Source of the DNA: Thermoleophilia bacterium
GTDB taxonomy: Bacteria; Actinomycetota; Thermoleophilia; Miltoncostaeales; Miltoncostaeaceae
Assembly (NCBI GenBank): GCA_028285405.1
Contig: JANQPH010000037.1
Location: 1-64,000, forward strand
Direction of reading: 5' to 3'
DNA: 64,000 nt
Shown: positions 8,653 to 18,410 of the stretch, in pieces
Position numbering within the stretch: the stretch's first letter is position 1
Layout: each line of letters starts with the position of its first letter
Notes under the pieces: generated by a model
Seen by the model: the letters and a program-made list of their open reading frames with translations, nothing else
Database searches by the model: none
Told to the model about the DNA's origin: nothing
Made by a program: the position numbers and the translations under genes

Positions 8653-11600
8653 TCAAGAGCCGGTGATCGCGTCGTGCACGACGCGCTCCTGCTCGGACTG
8701 GTGCGCCTGCGGGTAGCCCTCCGCGGTGCTCGCCCGCCGGGGGCGCCCCTCGTATCCGAGCGAGACTCCCTCCGGCAGCAGCGCGGGCAGGTTGCCGTTG
8801 CGACGCACGTACTCCCATGCGCCCATGTTGCGCGGCTCCTCCTGGACCCAGATGACCTCTCGCAGGTTCGGGAGCCCCTCGATCAGCTCGCGCACGTCGT
8901 CCTGGGGGAACGGGTACAGCAGCTCGAGGCGCGCGATCGCCAGGTCGTCCCGGCCCTCGCGGCTCGAGCTGGCGTCGAGCTCGTGGGCGATCTTGCCCGA
9001 GCAGAGGATGAGCTTGCGCACCTTGGCGGGATCGGAGACGGCCGCGTCGGGAATCACCGACTGGAACGCGCCCTCCGAGAGGTCCTCGAGCCGCGACGAC
9101 GCGCTCTTGAGGCGAAGCAGGCTCTTCGGCGTCATGACCACGAGCGGGCGGACCCGCTTCGAGAGCGCCTGGCGGCGCAGGAGGTGGAAGTACTGGGCCG
9201 CCGTGCTCGGGTTGGCGACGCGGATGTTGTCCTCGGCGGCCAGCTGCAGGAAGCGCTCGAGGCGTGCGCTTGAGTGCTCGGGCCCGTTGCCCTCGTAGCC
9301 GTGCGGGAGGAGGAGGGTGAGGCGCGAGCGCTCGCCCCACTTGACTCGGCCCGACACCAGGAACTGGTCGATCATGATCTGCGCGCCGTTGGCGAAGTCG
9401 CCGTACTGGGCCTCCCACAGGACCAGCGCGCCGGGCAGCTGGGTCGAGTAGCCGTACTCGAACCCGATGGCGGCCGCCTCCGACAGCGGGCTGTTCAGGA
9501 TCTCGATCGCTCCGCGCGCGCCCGGCAGCTCGGCGATCGGCGTGAACGTCGGCCCGGTGTGCGGGGTGTACTCCTCGCCCTCGCCGACGTCATGGAGCAC
9601 GAGGTGCCGCTGGCTGAAGGTCCCCCGCTCGGCGTCCTGGCCCGTCAGGCGGACCGGCACGCCCTCGATCAGGAGCGAGGACAGCGCGAGCGCCTCCGCG
9701 TGCGCCCACACGATGCCCCCATCCGGGCCGACCGCCTCGCGCCGGCGCTCGAGCTGGGGCGCGAGCTTGGGGTGCAAGGTCATCGAGTCGGGGACCCGCA
9801 GCAGCTCGTCGTTCAGCGCGAGGAGCGTGTCGGCCGGCACCGCGGTGTTCACGGCGGTCGAGGTCCACTCCGGGGGCCGCTTGCTCGGCTCGGCCGGCGG
9901 GCGGTCGTTGTCGGGCGAGCCCCGCTTGACGACGTTCTCCTGCGCCGCCACGAGGGTGGCCTCGTACTCGGAGATCATCCCGTCGACCTGCCCCTGGGTC
10001 ACGACGCCCTCCGACTTGAGCTGCTCGGCGTAGAGCCGGCTCGAGGACGGGTGCTCCGTGATCGTCCGGTACATGACCGGCTGGGTGTAGGCGGGCTCGT
10101 CGAGCTCGTTGTGGCCGAGCCTCCGGTAGCCGATCAGGTCGATCAGGACGTCGCGCTTGTAGCGGTCCCGATAGGCACAGGCGAGGCGCACGGCGGCCAT
10201 GCAGGCGTCGATGTCGTCCGCGTTCACGTGGATGACCGGGATGTCGAAGCCGCGAGCCAGGTCGCTCGGGTGCTGGGTCGAGCGGGCCTCGTTGGGGTCC
10301 GTCGTGAACCCGACCTGGTTGTTGGCGATCACGTGGATCGTTCCACCGGTCGAGTACCCCGGCAGCGCCGACAGGTTCAGCGTCTCCGCCACGACGCCCT
10401 GACCCGAGAAGGCGGCGTCACCGTGCACGATCAGCGGCACCGCGACGTCGGGGTCGTGGGTCAGCGTCGAGCCCTCGCGCAGGGACTGGCGCGCCCGGGT
10501 GTATCCCTCGGCGACCGCGTTGACATGCTCGAGGTGGCTGGGGTTCGAGGCGAGCTTGATCGTGACCGAGTGGCCGGACCTGGCCAGGTAGAGGCCCTCG
10601 GCGCCCGAGTGGTACTTCACGTCACCCGCGGCCTCGTGGAAGCCCTCCTCCGACTCGGGATCGATGTCGTACTGGGCGTGTCCCTCGAACTCGGCGAGGA
10701 TCGACTCGAGCGGGCGGTGCACCACCTGCGTGATCGTCGCCAGGCGCCCGCGGTGGGCCATCCCGATCACGACCTCGGACGCGCCGAGCTCGGACGAGCG
10801 CTCGATGATCTCGTTCATCATCGGGATCAGCGCATCGAGGCCCTCGACCGAGAACGTCTTCTGGCCGAGATAGCTGCGACGCAGGAAGCGCTCCATGGTG
10901 TCGGTCCGGATGAGCTGCCCCAGGACCTCGACGCGGTGCTCGTTCGGGAGCGGCTCCCGGAGCGACCCGGACTCGATCATCTGCCGCAGCCAGACGCGCT
11001 GCTCGTGGTCGCTGATGTGCTCGACCTCGTAGGCGATGGTTCCGCAGTACGCGGCGCGCAGGCGGGGCAGCGCCTCGGCCATGGTCTCGCCCGGCACCTC
11101 GAGCCTGAGGATCGAGGCCGGGATCTGCGACATGTTCTGCTCGTTCAGCCCGAGGTTCGCCGGATCGAGCGCCGGATCGCCGGGTGGCTCGGATCCCAGC
11201 GGGTCGAGCCGAGCGGCCAGGTGGCCGTGGCTGCGGTGGGCCTTGACGAGGGACATCGCGGCCGCCACCGCTGCGAGGAGATCGGCATCGGCCTCGCCGG
11301 TCGGCGCCGCCACCGACTCGGCGGGGGCGGGCGCGGCGATCGACGGGGGCGGGACGGCGGGCAGGCGCAGCGCCTCCCGGATGCGCTCGTAGAAGCGATC
11401 CTCGCCCCGCAGGAGCGCGTCGATGTCGGCGAGGAACCCGCCGCTCTCGGCACCCTGGATGACCCGGTGATCGTAGGTGGAGGTCATCGTCATGACCTTC
11501 TCGATGCCGAGGCTCGCGAGCGTGGCCGGATCCGCGCCGGCGAGGCCCGCGGGATAGGCGATCGCGCCCGTCGCGACGATCGTTCCCTGGCCGGGCATCA

Positions 11601-12960
11601 GGCGCGGCACCGAGGCGACCGTTCCGAGGCCGCCCGGGTTCGTGAGCGTGATCGAGGCGCCCTGCAGCTCGTCCGGCGTGATGCCGCCGCCGACTGTGCG
11701 ACCGACCTTGTCGGCGAAGGCGTCCACGAACTCCGCGAAGCCGAGCGTGTCCGCATCGCGGACGACCGGCACGAGCAGGGACCGCGAGCCGTCCTTGCGC
11801 TCGACGTCGACGGCCAGCCCGAGGCTCACGTGGTCGCGCGGGATCCTGTGCGGGGTCCCGTCGTCGTGCTGGAACGCGGTGCCCATCACGGGCCACTTGC
11901 GCCCTGCCTCGACGATCGCCCACGCGATGATGTGCGTGAACGTCAGCTTCTTGCCGGCGTTGGACGCCTTCAGGTCGTCGTTCAGCGCCTTGCGCTGTGC
12001 CTCCAGCATCCCGACGCCAACGGTTCGGAACGTCGTCGCGGTGGGGATCGAGAGGCTCTCGTCCATGTAGGCGGCGAGCGCGGCGGCGGGCCCGCGCATC
12101 GGCTCGGCGCCGTCGGGGAGGGGCTGCGACGGGAGCGCCGACTTGCGTGCGGCACCGCCGCGGTCTGCGGATCCGGCCGACAGCACGTCGCCACGCTGGA
12201 TGATCCCGCCGGGGCCGCTGCCGGCGACCGTGCTCAGGTCGACGCCGCGCTCGACGGCCAGCCGCCGCGCCAGGGGGGAGACCTCGGGCCACGACTTGCT
12301 GGGCGCAACCGCCTGCGCGCCGGTGGGCGCTCGACGCGCCGGCTCCGGCTGCGAGCCCGGCGTCTCCTTGGGGCTCGCCGTCCCGGCGCCGGCGCCGTCG
12401 CCGGCCGCGATCTCGCCGAGGGGCAGCGTCACCTCGAAGCTCTCGCCCGCCGCCACGGCGATCTTCACGAGCGTGCCGGCCACCGGCGCGGGCACCTCGA
12501 GATCGACCTTGTCGGTCGAGATCTCCACGATCGTCTCGTCGCGGGCGACCGTCTCGCCCTCTGCCTTCTTCCACTCGACCACGACGCCTTCGGTGACGGA
12601 CTCCATCTCACCGAGGACGATCGGGACGATCTCGGCCGGTCCGCCGCCGTTCGGCGACGCGCCGTCGTTGCCGCCGTCGTCAGCGGCGGGAACGTCCAGC
12701 GCTCCGCCCGGAGCGATCTCCGCGAGCGCCGCTCCGACCTCGACGGTGTCACCGGCCTGGGCGAGGAGCCTGACCACGGTGCCGGCGGATGGCGAGGGGA
12801 CCTCGACATCGACCTTGTCGGTCGTCAGGTCGAGGAGTGTCTGGTCCTTCTGGACCTCGTCGCCCTCGGCGACCCTCCACTCGACGATGACGCCTTCGGT
12901 GACCGACTCACCGAGCTCGGGTAGGAGCGCCTGAACGGTCTCTGACGATGTGGTTGACAC
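8653..12960 (-). CDS. kgd: Fused 2-oxoglutarate dehydrogenase E1/E2 (Kgd type) with two N-terminal lipoyl domains
   Basis: A 1,435-aa multifunctional TCA-cycle enzyme. Domain order is: lipoyl domain 1 (about 10-83, TDKVD with K49), lipoyl domain 2 (about 110-185, TDKVD with K150), an Ala/Pro-rich linker, an E3/E1-binding domain (about 225-265), a succinyltransferase-like catalytic domain (about 300-520, YDHRVIQGAESG as in mycobacterial Kgd), and the ThDP-dependent E1o part to the end. Mycobacterial Kgd and corynebacterial OdhA carry the E2 catalytic domain but no lipoyl domains, so this protein is more complete. Start is GTG 12960 with GGAG just upstream; a TAGTCT hexamer at 12975-12980 could be its -10. 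lpd and a lipoate ligase follow directly. Confidence 0.95.
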   Translation of the reverse strand: MSTTSSETVQALLPELGESVTEGVIVEWRVAEGDEVQKDQTLLDLTTDKVDVEVPSPSAGTVVRLLAQAGDTVEVGAALAEIAPGGALDVPAADDGGNDGASPNGGGPAEIVPIVLGEMESVTEGVVVEWKKAEGETVARDETIVEISTDKVDLEVPAPVAGTLVKIAVAAGESFEVTLPLGEIAAGDGAGAGTASPKETPGSQPEPARRAPTGAQAVAPSKSWPEVSPLARRLAVERGVDLSTVAGSGPGGIIQRGDVLSAGSADRGGAARKSALPSQPLPDGAEPMRGPAAALAAYMDESLSIPTATTFRTVGVGMLEAQRKALNDDLKASNAGKKLTFTHIIAWAIVEAGRKWPVMGTAFQHDDGTPHRIPRDHVSLGLAVDVERKDGSRSLLVPVVRDADTLGFAEFVDAFADKVGRTVGGGITPDELQGASITLTNPGGLGTVASVPRLMPGQGTIVATGAIAYPAGLAGADPATLASLGIEKVMTMTSTYDHRVIQGAESGGFLADIDALLRGEDRFYERIREALRLPAVPPPSIAAPAPAESVAAPTGEADADLLAAVAAAMSLVKAHRSHGHLAARLDPLGSEPPGDPALDPANLGLNEQNMSQIPASILRLEVPGETMAEALPRLRAAYCGTIAYEVEHISDHEQRVWLRQMIESGSLREPLPNEHRVEVLGQLIRTDTMERFLRRSYLGQKTFSVEGLDALIPMMNEIIERSSELGASEVVIGMAHRGRLATITQVVHRPLESILAEFEGHAQYDIDPESEEGFHEAAGDVKYHSGAEGLYLARSGHSVTIKLASNPSHLEHVNAVAEGYTRARQSLREGSTLTHDPDVAVPLIVHGDAAFSGQGVVAETLNLSALPGYSTGGTIHVIANNQVGFTTDPNEARSTQHPSDLARGFDIPVIHVNADDIDACMAAVRLACAYRDRYKRDVLIDLIGYRRLGHNELDEPAYTQPVMYRTITEHPSSSRLYAEQLKSEGVVTQGQVDGMISEYEATLVAAQENVVKRGSPDNDRPPAEPSKRPPEWTSTAVNTAVPADTLLALNDELLRVPDSMTLHPKLAPQLERRREAVGPDGGIVWAHAEALALSSLLIEGVPVRLTGQDAERGTFSQRHLVLHDVGEGEEYTPHTGPTFTPIAELPGARGAIEILNSPLSEAAAIGFEYGYSTQLPGALVLWEAQYGDFANGAQIMIDQFLVSGRVKWGERSRLTLLLPHGYEGNGPEHSSARLERFLQLAAEDNIRVANPSTAAQYFHLLRRQALSKRVRPLVVMTPKSLLRLKSASSRLEDLSEGAFQSVIPDAAVSDPAKVRKLILCSGKIAHELDASSSREGRDDLAIARLELLYPFPQDDVRELIEGLPNLREVIWVQEEPRNMGAWEYVRRNGNLPALLPEGVSLGYEGRPRRASTAEGYPQAHQSEQERVVHDAITGS

Positions 12961-13161
12961 GAAGCTCCATCCCAAGACTAGCGCGGAATCGCCCCCCACC
13001 CGCAGGGTGATCGTGGGCAGCCGCGAAGAGTTTCGGACCGGTTGAGCCGGCCCAACGGTGCCCCGGCCTCGATTGCGCTCACTGGCGATCTCGGCGCATG
13101 CTCGGCCGGCCAATAGCGAGCCTGACCGTTGCGACCGGAGAGGATCTCGCCATTGCGCAGG

Positions 13162-13635
13162 ATGACAGTCGAGAAACGAAAGTGGCGAGGCACCGTCAGT
13201 TCTCGCTGGGCCGCCCGATCGACCTGCCCGTCTCCGGGTCGGCTGATCTGGCTGACGACCGAAGGAACCCTACTCGAGCGGCCCGGGCGGGCGCCCCGAG
13301 CGACGAGCGACACCTGGCGCTCCGCCAGCACCGGCGGATGGTGGGTCGCGACGCGCGTGGGCGAGGGGGCGACCCGCCGGTGGAAGATCGACGCCGCGAC
13401 CCCGCCGTCGATCGAGGGCGACGTGCTCTCGTTCGTCGATCTCGACCTCGATGTCGTGATCGGTCCGGGGTGCCGGCTCGCCGTGCGCGACGCGGGGCAG
13501 TTCGTCGCGCGGGCGTGGCGGGACTCGTACCCGCCGAGGGTGGCCGTCCTCGCGGTCCTCGGCGTGCTGGCGGCGCTCGGTCGCGCGGCGACCCGCCGCT
13601 GGCCGTTCGACGGCACCGTCGACCGCCTGACCTGA
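13162..13635 (+). CDS. DUF402-like protein with C-terminal hydrophobic segment
   Basis: The N-terminus MTVEKRKWRG and the later WKIDAATPPSIEGD and VDLDLDVVI stretches resemble the DUF402 (FomD-like) fold, whose better-known members are nucleotide phosphatases or related hydrolases. The usual acidic tail after this strand is degenerate here (VRDAGQF). It is followed by an uncommon hydrophobic stretch (AVLAVLGVLAALGRAA) near the C-terminus, so the protein may sit at the membrane. I chose ATG 13162; TTG 13129 in the same frame is an alternative. It is transcribed divergently from kgd across a 201-bp gap and precedes the DUF368 gene by 34 bp. Function is not assigned. Confidence 0.65.
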   Translation: MTVEKRKWRGTVSSRWAARSTCPSPGRLIWLTTEGTLLERPGRAPRATSDTWRSASTGGWWVATRVGEGATRRWKIDAATPPSIEGDVLSFVDLDLDVVIGPGCRLAVRDAGQFVARAWRDSYPPRVAVLAVLGVLAALGRAATRRWPFDGTVDRLT

Positions 13636-13669
13636 GTCGCCGGGGGCCACGTCGCTAACCTCCCGCCCC

Positions 13670-14572
13670 GTGCGGCGGGAGGCCCTCCTCAATCTGGTTC
13701 GCGGGTTCCTCATGGGCTCGGCGGACACGGTCCCCGGTGTCTCGGGCGGGACGATCGCGCTGCTCGTCGGCATCTACGAGCGGCTCGTCCATGCCATCAG
13801 CGAGGCGGCCCGCGCGCTCGGCGCCGCGCTCCGCGGCCGCTTCCAGGAGGCCCGCGCTCGGTTCCTCGGGATCGACTGGCTCCTGATCGTCCCGCTGCTC
13901 GTCGGGCTCCTGGTCGCGGTCGTCTCGCTGGCCCGCCTGGTCGAGTACCTACTCGAGGAGCGACCGCAGGACATGGCCGGGGTGTTCTTCGGCCTCGTGG
14001 CCGCCTCGGTGTGGGTCGCGTGGACGATGATCCGGCGCCCGACGGCCCAGCACGCGGTGATCGCAGTCGTGGTGGGGATCGGAACGTTCTTCCTGCTCGC
14101 GCTCCGCGCCGGGGACGTCACGGATCCGCCGATCTGGGCCATCCTCGGCTCGGGGGCCCTCGCCGTCTGCGCGATGATCCTCCCGGGCATCTCGGGGTCG
14201 TTCATCCTGCTGATGCTCGGGATGTACGAGTTCGTCATCTCGGCGGTCAACGACCGGGACATCGGGACGCTCGCCATCTTCGCCCTGGGCGCGGTGATCG
14301 GGCTGGCGGTCTTCTCGACCGTTCTCGACGCTGCGCTGAAGCGGTACCACGACCTCATCGTCGCCGCGCTGGTCGGGCTGATGCTCGGCTCGCTGCGCGT
14401 CCTGTGGCCGTGGCCGGACGGGGTCGACAGCGCCGACCTCGGGGCACCCCCCGCCGACGACTGGGTGCTCCCGGTGGCGCTCGCGATCGTCTCGGCGGCG
14501 ATCGTGGTCGGGCTCACCCTGCTCGCCCGCCGGGCTCCGAGACGGGTCGAGGCGGCGCAGCCGACCGAGTAG
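13670..14572 (+). CDS. DUF368 membrane protein, likely undecaprenyl-phosphate translocase (PopT family)
   Basis: Polytopic membrane protein of 300 aa with about eight hydrophobic segments. The N-terminal signature RGFLMGSADTVPGVSGGTIA (about residues 11-30) is diagnostic for DUF368, and a second similar loop (MILPGISGSFILL) lies near the middle, as in the internally repeated family fold. DUF368 proteins (PopT) have been reported to recycle undecaprenyl phosphate across the membrane for cell-envelope synthesis; that role is transferred from the family. Start is GTG 13670. The upstream neighbour is the DUF402-like gene. A 173-bp gap with no recognisable gene separates it from the acetyltransferase downstream. 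Confidence 0.88.
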   Translation: MRREALLNLVRGFLMGSADTVPGVSGGTIALLVGIYERLVHAISEAARALGAALRGRFQEARARFLGIDWLLIVPLLVGLLVAVVSLARLVEYLLEERPQDMAGVFFGLVAASVWVAWTMIRRPTAQHAVIAVVVGIGTFFLLALRAGDVTDPPIWAILGSGALAVCAMILPGISGSFILLMLGMYEFVISAVNDRDIGTLAIFALGAVIGLAVFSTVLDAALKRYHDLIVAALVGLMLGSLRVLWPWPDGVDSADLGAPPADDWVLPVALAIVSAAIVVGLTLLARRAPRRVEAAQPTE

Positions 14573-14745
14573 CTCGGCCGGCGCCTCGCGACCGTCCGCA
14601 CCCGTGTGGCGCCACGACGCGGACCGTGACGCTCGACCATCTGCGAGTCCTCGCCGGGGAGCGGTATCCCCCAACCGGAGCCGATCTCGGCGCTTTGCAG
14701 CCCGGTGGTGATGCCGGGCCCGTTCGCATACCCTGTCGCGCAGAC

Positions 14746-15627
14746 ATGGCCACTCCCCCCGGCAGCGCCGCCACCGGCACCACCAAGGTCGTGCCGATCA
14801 CCGAGTCCAACGCCCAGCGCGTCGGCGAGTTCCTGCACGCGAACATGAACCCGGACATCCCGGTCGACGTGTGGGTGCGCTCGCTGCGGGCACCGTGGGA
14901 CCCTGACGCCGAGTGCGGCGTGGCGCTGGTGGACGGCGAGCAGGTCGTCGGCGCCTATGTCGCCTACCCGTCCGAGCGCGAGATCGACGGGCGCGCCGAG
15001 CGCATGTGCAACCTCGGGACCTGGTGCGTCCTCCCCAGCCATCGCGCCGGCAGCCTGGGGCTGCTGAAGGCGCTCCTCGACGACGGCGAGCGCAGCTTCG
15101 TGGACCTCTCTCCCGCGGTCGAGGTGGTCGCGATCGACGAGCGGCTGGGATTCGAGTCGCTGGAGACGAGCGCGTGGACCCTTCCCAACGTCCCGGTGCC
15201 GTATTCGCCCCGGCGGACGTTGATCAGCTCCGAGCCGCGGGTCCTCGAGCGCATCCTGTCCGGCCGTGAGCTCGAGATCTACCGCGACCACGCGAGCGCT
15301 CAGGCCGCGCTGCACTTCGTGCTCGCGCGCAAGCGCGTCGGCTATTGCTACGTCGTCGCCCGGCAGGAGATGCGCAGGGGCATGCCCGTTCTCGTCCTGC
15401 TCTACGTGAGCGCCCCGGACCTCTACCGGGACCTCATGCGCGCGTTCGGCACCCACCTGCTGCTGCGGCATCGCATCGTCGCCCAGGTCGCCGAGGAGCG
15501 TCTGGTCGGCGAGCGTCCGGCGCTCGCGCGCGAGACGATGCCGGAGCCGCGGCTGTTCCGCAGCGGGCGTCTGGCCGCCGAGCAGATCGACTACCTCTAC
15601 AGCGAGCTCGTGTGCCTGCCGGCCTGA
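14746..15627 (+). CDS. GNAT-like acetyltransferase preceding a ligase/decarboxylase/ACP cassette
   Basis: A 293-aa protein whose first half reads like a GNAT fold: CGVALVDGEQVVGAYVAYP (strands 2-3) and TWCVLPSHRAGSLGLLKALL, which matches the acetyl-CoA pyrophosphate loop and following helix. The C-terminal half (about residues 150-293) is not recognised. The gene ends 17 bp before the acyl-CoA ligase on the same strand, followed by the decarboxylase and carrier protein, so it probably transfers an acyl or aminoacyl group in that pathway; this is inference. Start is ATG 14746; longer readings upstream have no support. Substrate unknown. Confidence 0.72.
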   Translation: MATPPGSAATGTTKVVPITESNAQRVGEFLHANMNPDIPVDVWVRSLRAPWDPDAECGVALVDGEQVVGAYVAYPSEREIDGRAERMCNLGTWCVLPSHRAGSLGLLKALLDDGERSFVDLSPAVEVVAIDERLGFESLETSAWTLPNVPVPYSPRRTLISSEPRVLERILSGRELEIYRDHASAQAALHFVLARKRVGYCYVVARQEMRRGMPVLVLLYVSAPDLYRDLMRAFGTHLLLRHRIVAQVAEERLVGERPALARETMPEPRLFRSGRLAAEQIDYLYSELVCLPA

Positions 15628-15644
15628 GCGGCCCGCCTTCCACG

Positions 15645-17204
15645 ATGCACATCCAGCTGCACGACCTGATCGCCTCCCGTGTGGATCGCGAGGCGGACGC
15701 GCCCGCGGTCAGCTTCGACGGGACCACGCTGAGCTACGGCTCCCTCTGGGAGCACGCGGCGGCGCTCGCCGCGGTGCTGTCCGAGGCCGGCGTGTCCGTC
15801 GGCGACCGCGTCGCGCTCTACCTCGAGAAGCGGCTCGAGGCGGCCATCGCTCCCGTCGCGACGTCGATGACGCGGACCGTGCTGGTGCCGCTCAACCCAC
15901 TGCTGAAGTCGCGACAGGTCGGCCACGTCCTGCGGGACTGCACGGCGAAGGTGCTGCTCACCTCGCCCGACCGTCTCGGCCTGCTCGCGCACGAGCTCGC
16001 CGAGTGTCCGTCGATCGAGCACGTCGTGGTGGTCGGCGAGGCCGCCGACGATCTGGTCGCTGCCCGCGTTCGTCCGTGGCCCGCGGGCGAGGAGGCGCAG
16101 GTGCCCCCGGCCCACGGCGGCATCGACATCGACCCCGCGGCGATCTTCTACACGTCGGGCAGCACCGGCAGTCCCAAGGGCGTGGTCGTGTCGCACCGCA
16201 ACCTCGTCACCGGCGCGCACAGCGTCAACGGCTATCTGCCGAACACCCCCGAGGACCGTCTGCTCGGCGTCCTGCCCCTCAGCTTCGACGCCGGCTTCAG
16301 CCAGCTGACCACGGCGTTCGCGGCCGGCGCCGAGGTCGTCCTCCACAACTACCTGTTCCCGCAGGACGTGGTGCGAACCTGCGCGGAGCGGACGATCACC
16401 GGGATGACCTGCGTGCCGCCGCTGTGGGCGCAGCTGGCCGAGCAGGAGTGGCCCACCGAGGCGAGCGCCGGACTGCGCTACTTCGCCAGCACCGGCGGGC
16501 GCATGCAGCGCTCGACCCTCGACCGGCTCCGCGAGATCTTCCCCGGCGCGAGCCCGTTTCTCATGTACGGGCTGACGGAGGCGTTTCGCTCCACCTACCT
16601 CGACCCGCGCGAGGTCGATCGACGGCCCGATTCGATCGGGAAGGCGATCCCGAATGCCGAGATACTCGTCGTGCGCGACGACGGCTCACGATGTGACCCG
16701 GGGGAGGAGGGAGAGCTCGTTCATCGGGGCGCTCTCGTCTCGCTCGGCTACTGGAACGACCCCGAGCGAACGGCGGAGCGCTTCCGGCCGGCGCCCCGCC
16801 ACGAGCCCGGCCTGACCTGTCCCGAGACCGCAGTCTGGTCGGGGGATCGCGTGGTCGCCGACGAGGAGGGCTTCCTCTACTTCGTCGGGCGCGGCGACGA
16901 GATGATCAAGACCTCGGGCTACCGGGTCAGCCCGTCCGAGATCGAGGAGGTCGCCGACGCGATCACCGAGGTCGGCGACGTGGTCGCGTTCGGCGTCGAG
17001 GACGCGCGGCTCGGGCAGCGGATCGCGCTGGTCGTCCGGCCCGCCAGCGGGCACGAGATCGACCCGGACGCGCTGCGGGCCCAGCTCGCCCGCGACCTGC
17101 CGCGCTACATGGTGCCGGCCGACATCCACACGCGCGACGAGCTGCCGCGCTCCCCGAACGGCAAGTTCGACCGCCAGGCGCTGCGCGCGGAGATCGACCA
17201 GTGA
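15645..17204 (+). CDS. AMP-forming acyl-CoA/amino acid ligase, exosortase-system-like
   Basis: ANL-superfamily adenylating enzyme of 519 aa, most like the AMP ligases that accompany exosortase A systems. It shows the P-loop core FYTSGSTGSPKGVVVSHRN (about residues 167-185), the A5 motif YGLTEA, the A7 motif SGDRV, the hinge region GRGDEMIKTSGYRVSP, and the C-terminal A10 lysine in PRSPNGKFDR. It should activate a carboxylic or amino acid as an acyl-adenylate and load it onto a phosphopantetheine thiol. The carrier protein encoded at 18411 is the obvious partner. Its stop overlaps the decarboxylase start by 4 nt (GTGA), which implies coupled translation. No exosortase or PEP-CTERM gene is visible in this window. 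Confidence 0.88.
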   Translation: MHIQLHDLIASRVDREADAPAVSFDGTTLSYGSLWEHAAALAAVLSEAGVSVGDRVALYLEKRLEAAIAPVATSMTRTVLVPLNPLLKSRQVGHVLRDCTAKVLLTSPDRLGLLAHELAECPSIEHVVVVGEAADDLVAARVRPWPAGEEAQVPPAHGGIDIDPAAIFYTSGSTGSPKGVVVSHRNLVTGAHSVNGYLPNTPEDRLLGVLPLSFDAGFSQLTTAFAAGAEVVLHNYLFPQDVVRTCAERTITGMTCVPPLWAQLAEQEWPTEASAGLRYFASTGGRMQRSTLDRLREIFPGASPFLMYGLTEAFRSTYLDPREVDRRPDSIGKAIPNAEILVVRDDGSRCDPGEEGELVHRGALVSLGYWNDPERTAERFRPAPRHEPGLTCPETAVWSGDRVVADEEGFLYFVGRGDEMIKTSGYRVSPSEIEEVADAITEVGDVVAFGVEDARLGQRIALVVRPASGHEIDPDALRAQLARDLPRYMVPADIHTRDELPRSPNGKFDRQALRAEIDQ

Positions 17205-18391
17205 GCGACACGATCGACGCCGTCGGCGGTGTTCCGCTCGATCGGCTCGCGGCCAGGGTGGGGCAGACCCCGTTCTTCGCGTACGACCGCCAGCTGCTCA
17301 CCGAGCGGATCGCGCTCCTGCGCGCGACGCTGCCGGACGAGATCGAGCTGGGCTACGCGGTGAAGGCGAACCCGATGCCCGCGGTGGTGCAGCACCTGGC
17401 CGGCCTGGTCGACGGCCTCGACGTCGCCTCGGCCGGCGAGATGCTGGTCGCGCTCGACACGCCGATTGGCGCCGACCGGATCAGCTTCGCCGGGCCGGGA
17501 AAGACCGACGACGAGCTCGCCCAGGCCGTCGCGGCCGGCGTGCTCGTCGAGATCGAGTCCGGCGGCGAGGCGGACCGCCTCGTGGCGACCGGCGAGCGCC
17601 TCGGCCTGCGGCCCACCGCCGCCATCCGCGTCAACCCCGACTTCAGCGTCAAGGGATCCGGGATGCGGCTCGGGGGCGGCCCGCAGCAGTTCGGGGTCGA
17701 CTCCGAGCGCGTGCCCGCGCTGATGGACCGCCTCGCGAGCGCCGAGATCGACCTCGTCGGCTTCCACGTCTTCGCCGGCTCGCAGAACCTCGATGCCGGC
17801 ATCCTCTGCGAGGCGCAGCGGCGCACGGTCGAGCTGGTGCTCGAGCTCGCCACCCACGCTCCGGAGCCGCCGCGGTATCTCAACGTCGGGGGCGGCTTCG
17901 GGATTCCCTACTTCGACGGGGACGAGCCGCTCGACCTCGGCGCGATCGGGGACAACCTCGACGACCTGGTCACGAACGCGATCCGGCCGCAGCTGCCGGA
18001 CGCCCGGGTCGTCGTCGAGCTCGGCCGGTACATCGTCGGCGAGTGCGGCGTCTACGTGACCCGGGTCGTCGACCGCAAGGAGTCACGCGACAAGACCTTC
18101 CTCGTCGTGGACGGTGGGCTCCACCACCAGCTCGCGGCGTCCGGCAACTTCGGCCAGGTCATCCGCCGCAACTATCCGGTCGCCGTCGCCGGGCCCGCTG
18201 CCGCCGAGCGCGAGACCGTCGAGGTGGTCGGGTGCCTGTGCACGCCGCTCGATCTGCTGGCCGACGGAGCCACCCTGCCGCGCGCCGACGTCGGCGACCT
18301 CGTCGTCCTGTTCCAGGCGGGCGCCTACGGGCTCACGGCGAGCCCGACCGGATTCCTCAGCCACCCTCCACCCGTCGAGGTGCTGGTGTGA
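17201..18391 (+). CDS. PLP-dependent decarboxylase, LysA-like, exosortase-system-like
   Basis: Fold-type III PLP decarboxylase (396 aa) related to diaminopimelate/ornithine decarboxylases and closest in flavour to the exosortase A-associated group. The PLP lysine is in YAVKANPMP (about residue 50). HVFAGSQ and the glycine-rich NVGGGFGIPY bind the phosphate. The C-terminal VGCLCTPLDLLADG carries the catalytic Cys and Asp contributed across the dimer, and GAYG..SP..FLSHP closes the family pattern. It probably decarboxylates an amino acid or aminoacyl intermediate handled by the ligase upstream and the ACP downstream. The primary lysA role is less likely given this context, but I cannot exclude it. 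Confidence 0.88.
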   Translation: MSDTIDAVGGVPLDRLAARVGQTPFFAYDRQLLTERIALLRATLPDEIELGYAVKANPMPAVVQHLAGLVDGLDVASAGEMLVALDTPIGADRISFAGPGKTDDELAQAVAAGVLVEIESGGEADRLVATGERLGLRPTAAIRVNPDFSVKGSGMRLGGGPQQFGVDSERVPALMDRLASAEIDLVGFHVFAGSQNLDAGILCEAQRRTVELVLELATHAPEPPRYLNVGGGFGIPYFDGDEPLDLGAIGDNLDDLVTNAIRPQLPDARVVVELGRYIVGECGVYVTRVVDRKESRDKTFLVVDGGLHHQLAASGNFGQVIRRNYPVAVAGPAAAERETVEVVGCLCTPLDLLADGATLPRADVGDLVVLFQAGAYGLTASPTGFLSHPPPVEVLV

Positions 18392-18410
18392 CCCACACAC
18401 GAGAGGCGAG

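Noticed and set aside
9274-12924. A 1,216-codon open frame antisense to kgd
   Set aside because: It is a mirror of the GC3-biased kgd frame. The peptide is Arg/Gly/Asp-rich without motifs, while kgd shows clear domains throughout.
14011-14745. Upstream extension of the GNAT protein through the DUF368 gene
   Set aside because: It lies in a shadow frame of the membrane protein; ATG 14746 begins where protein-like sequence starts.
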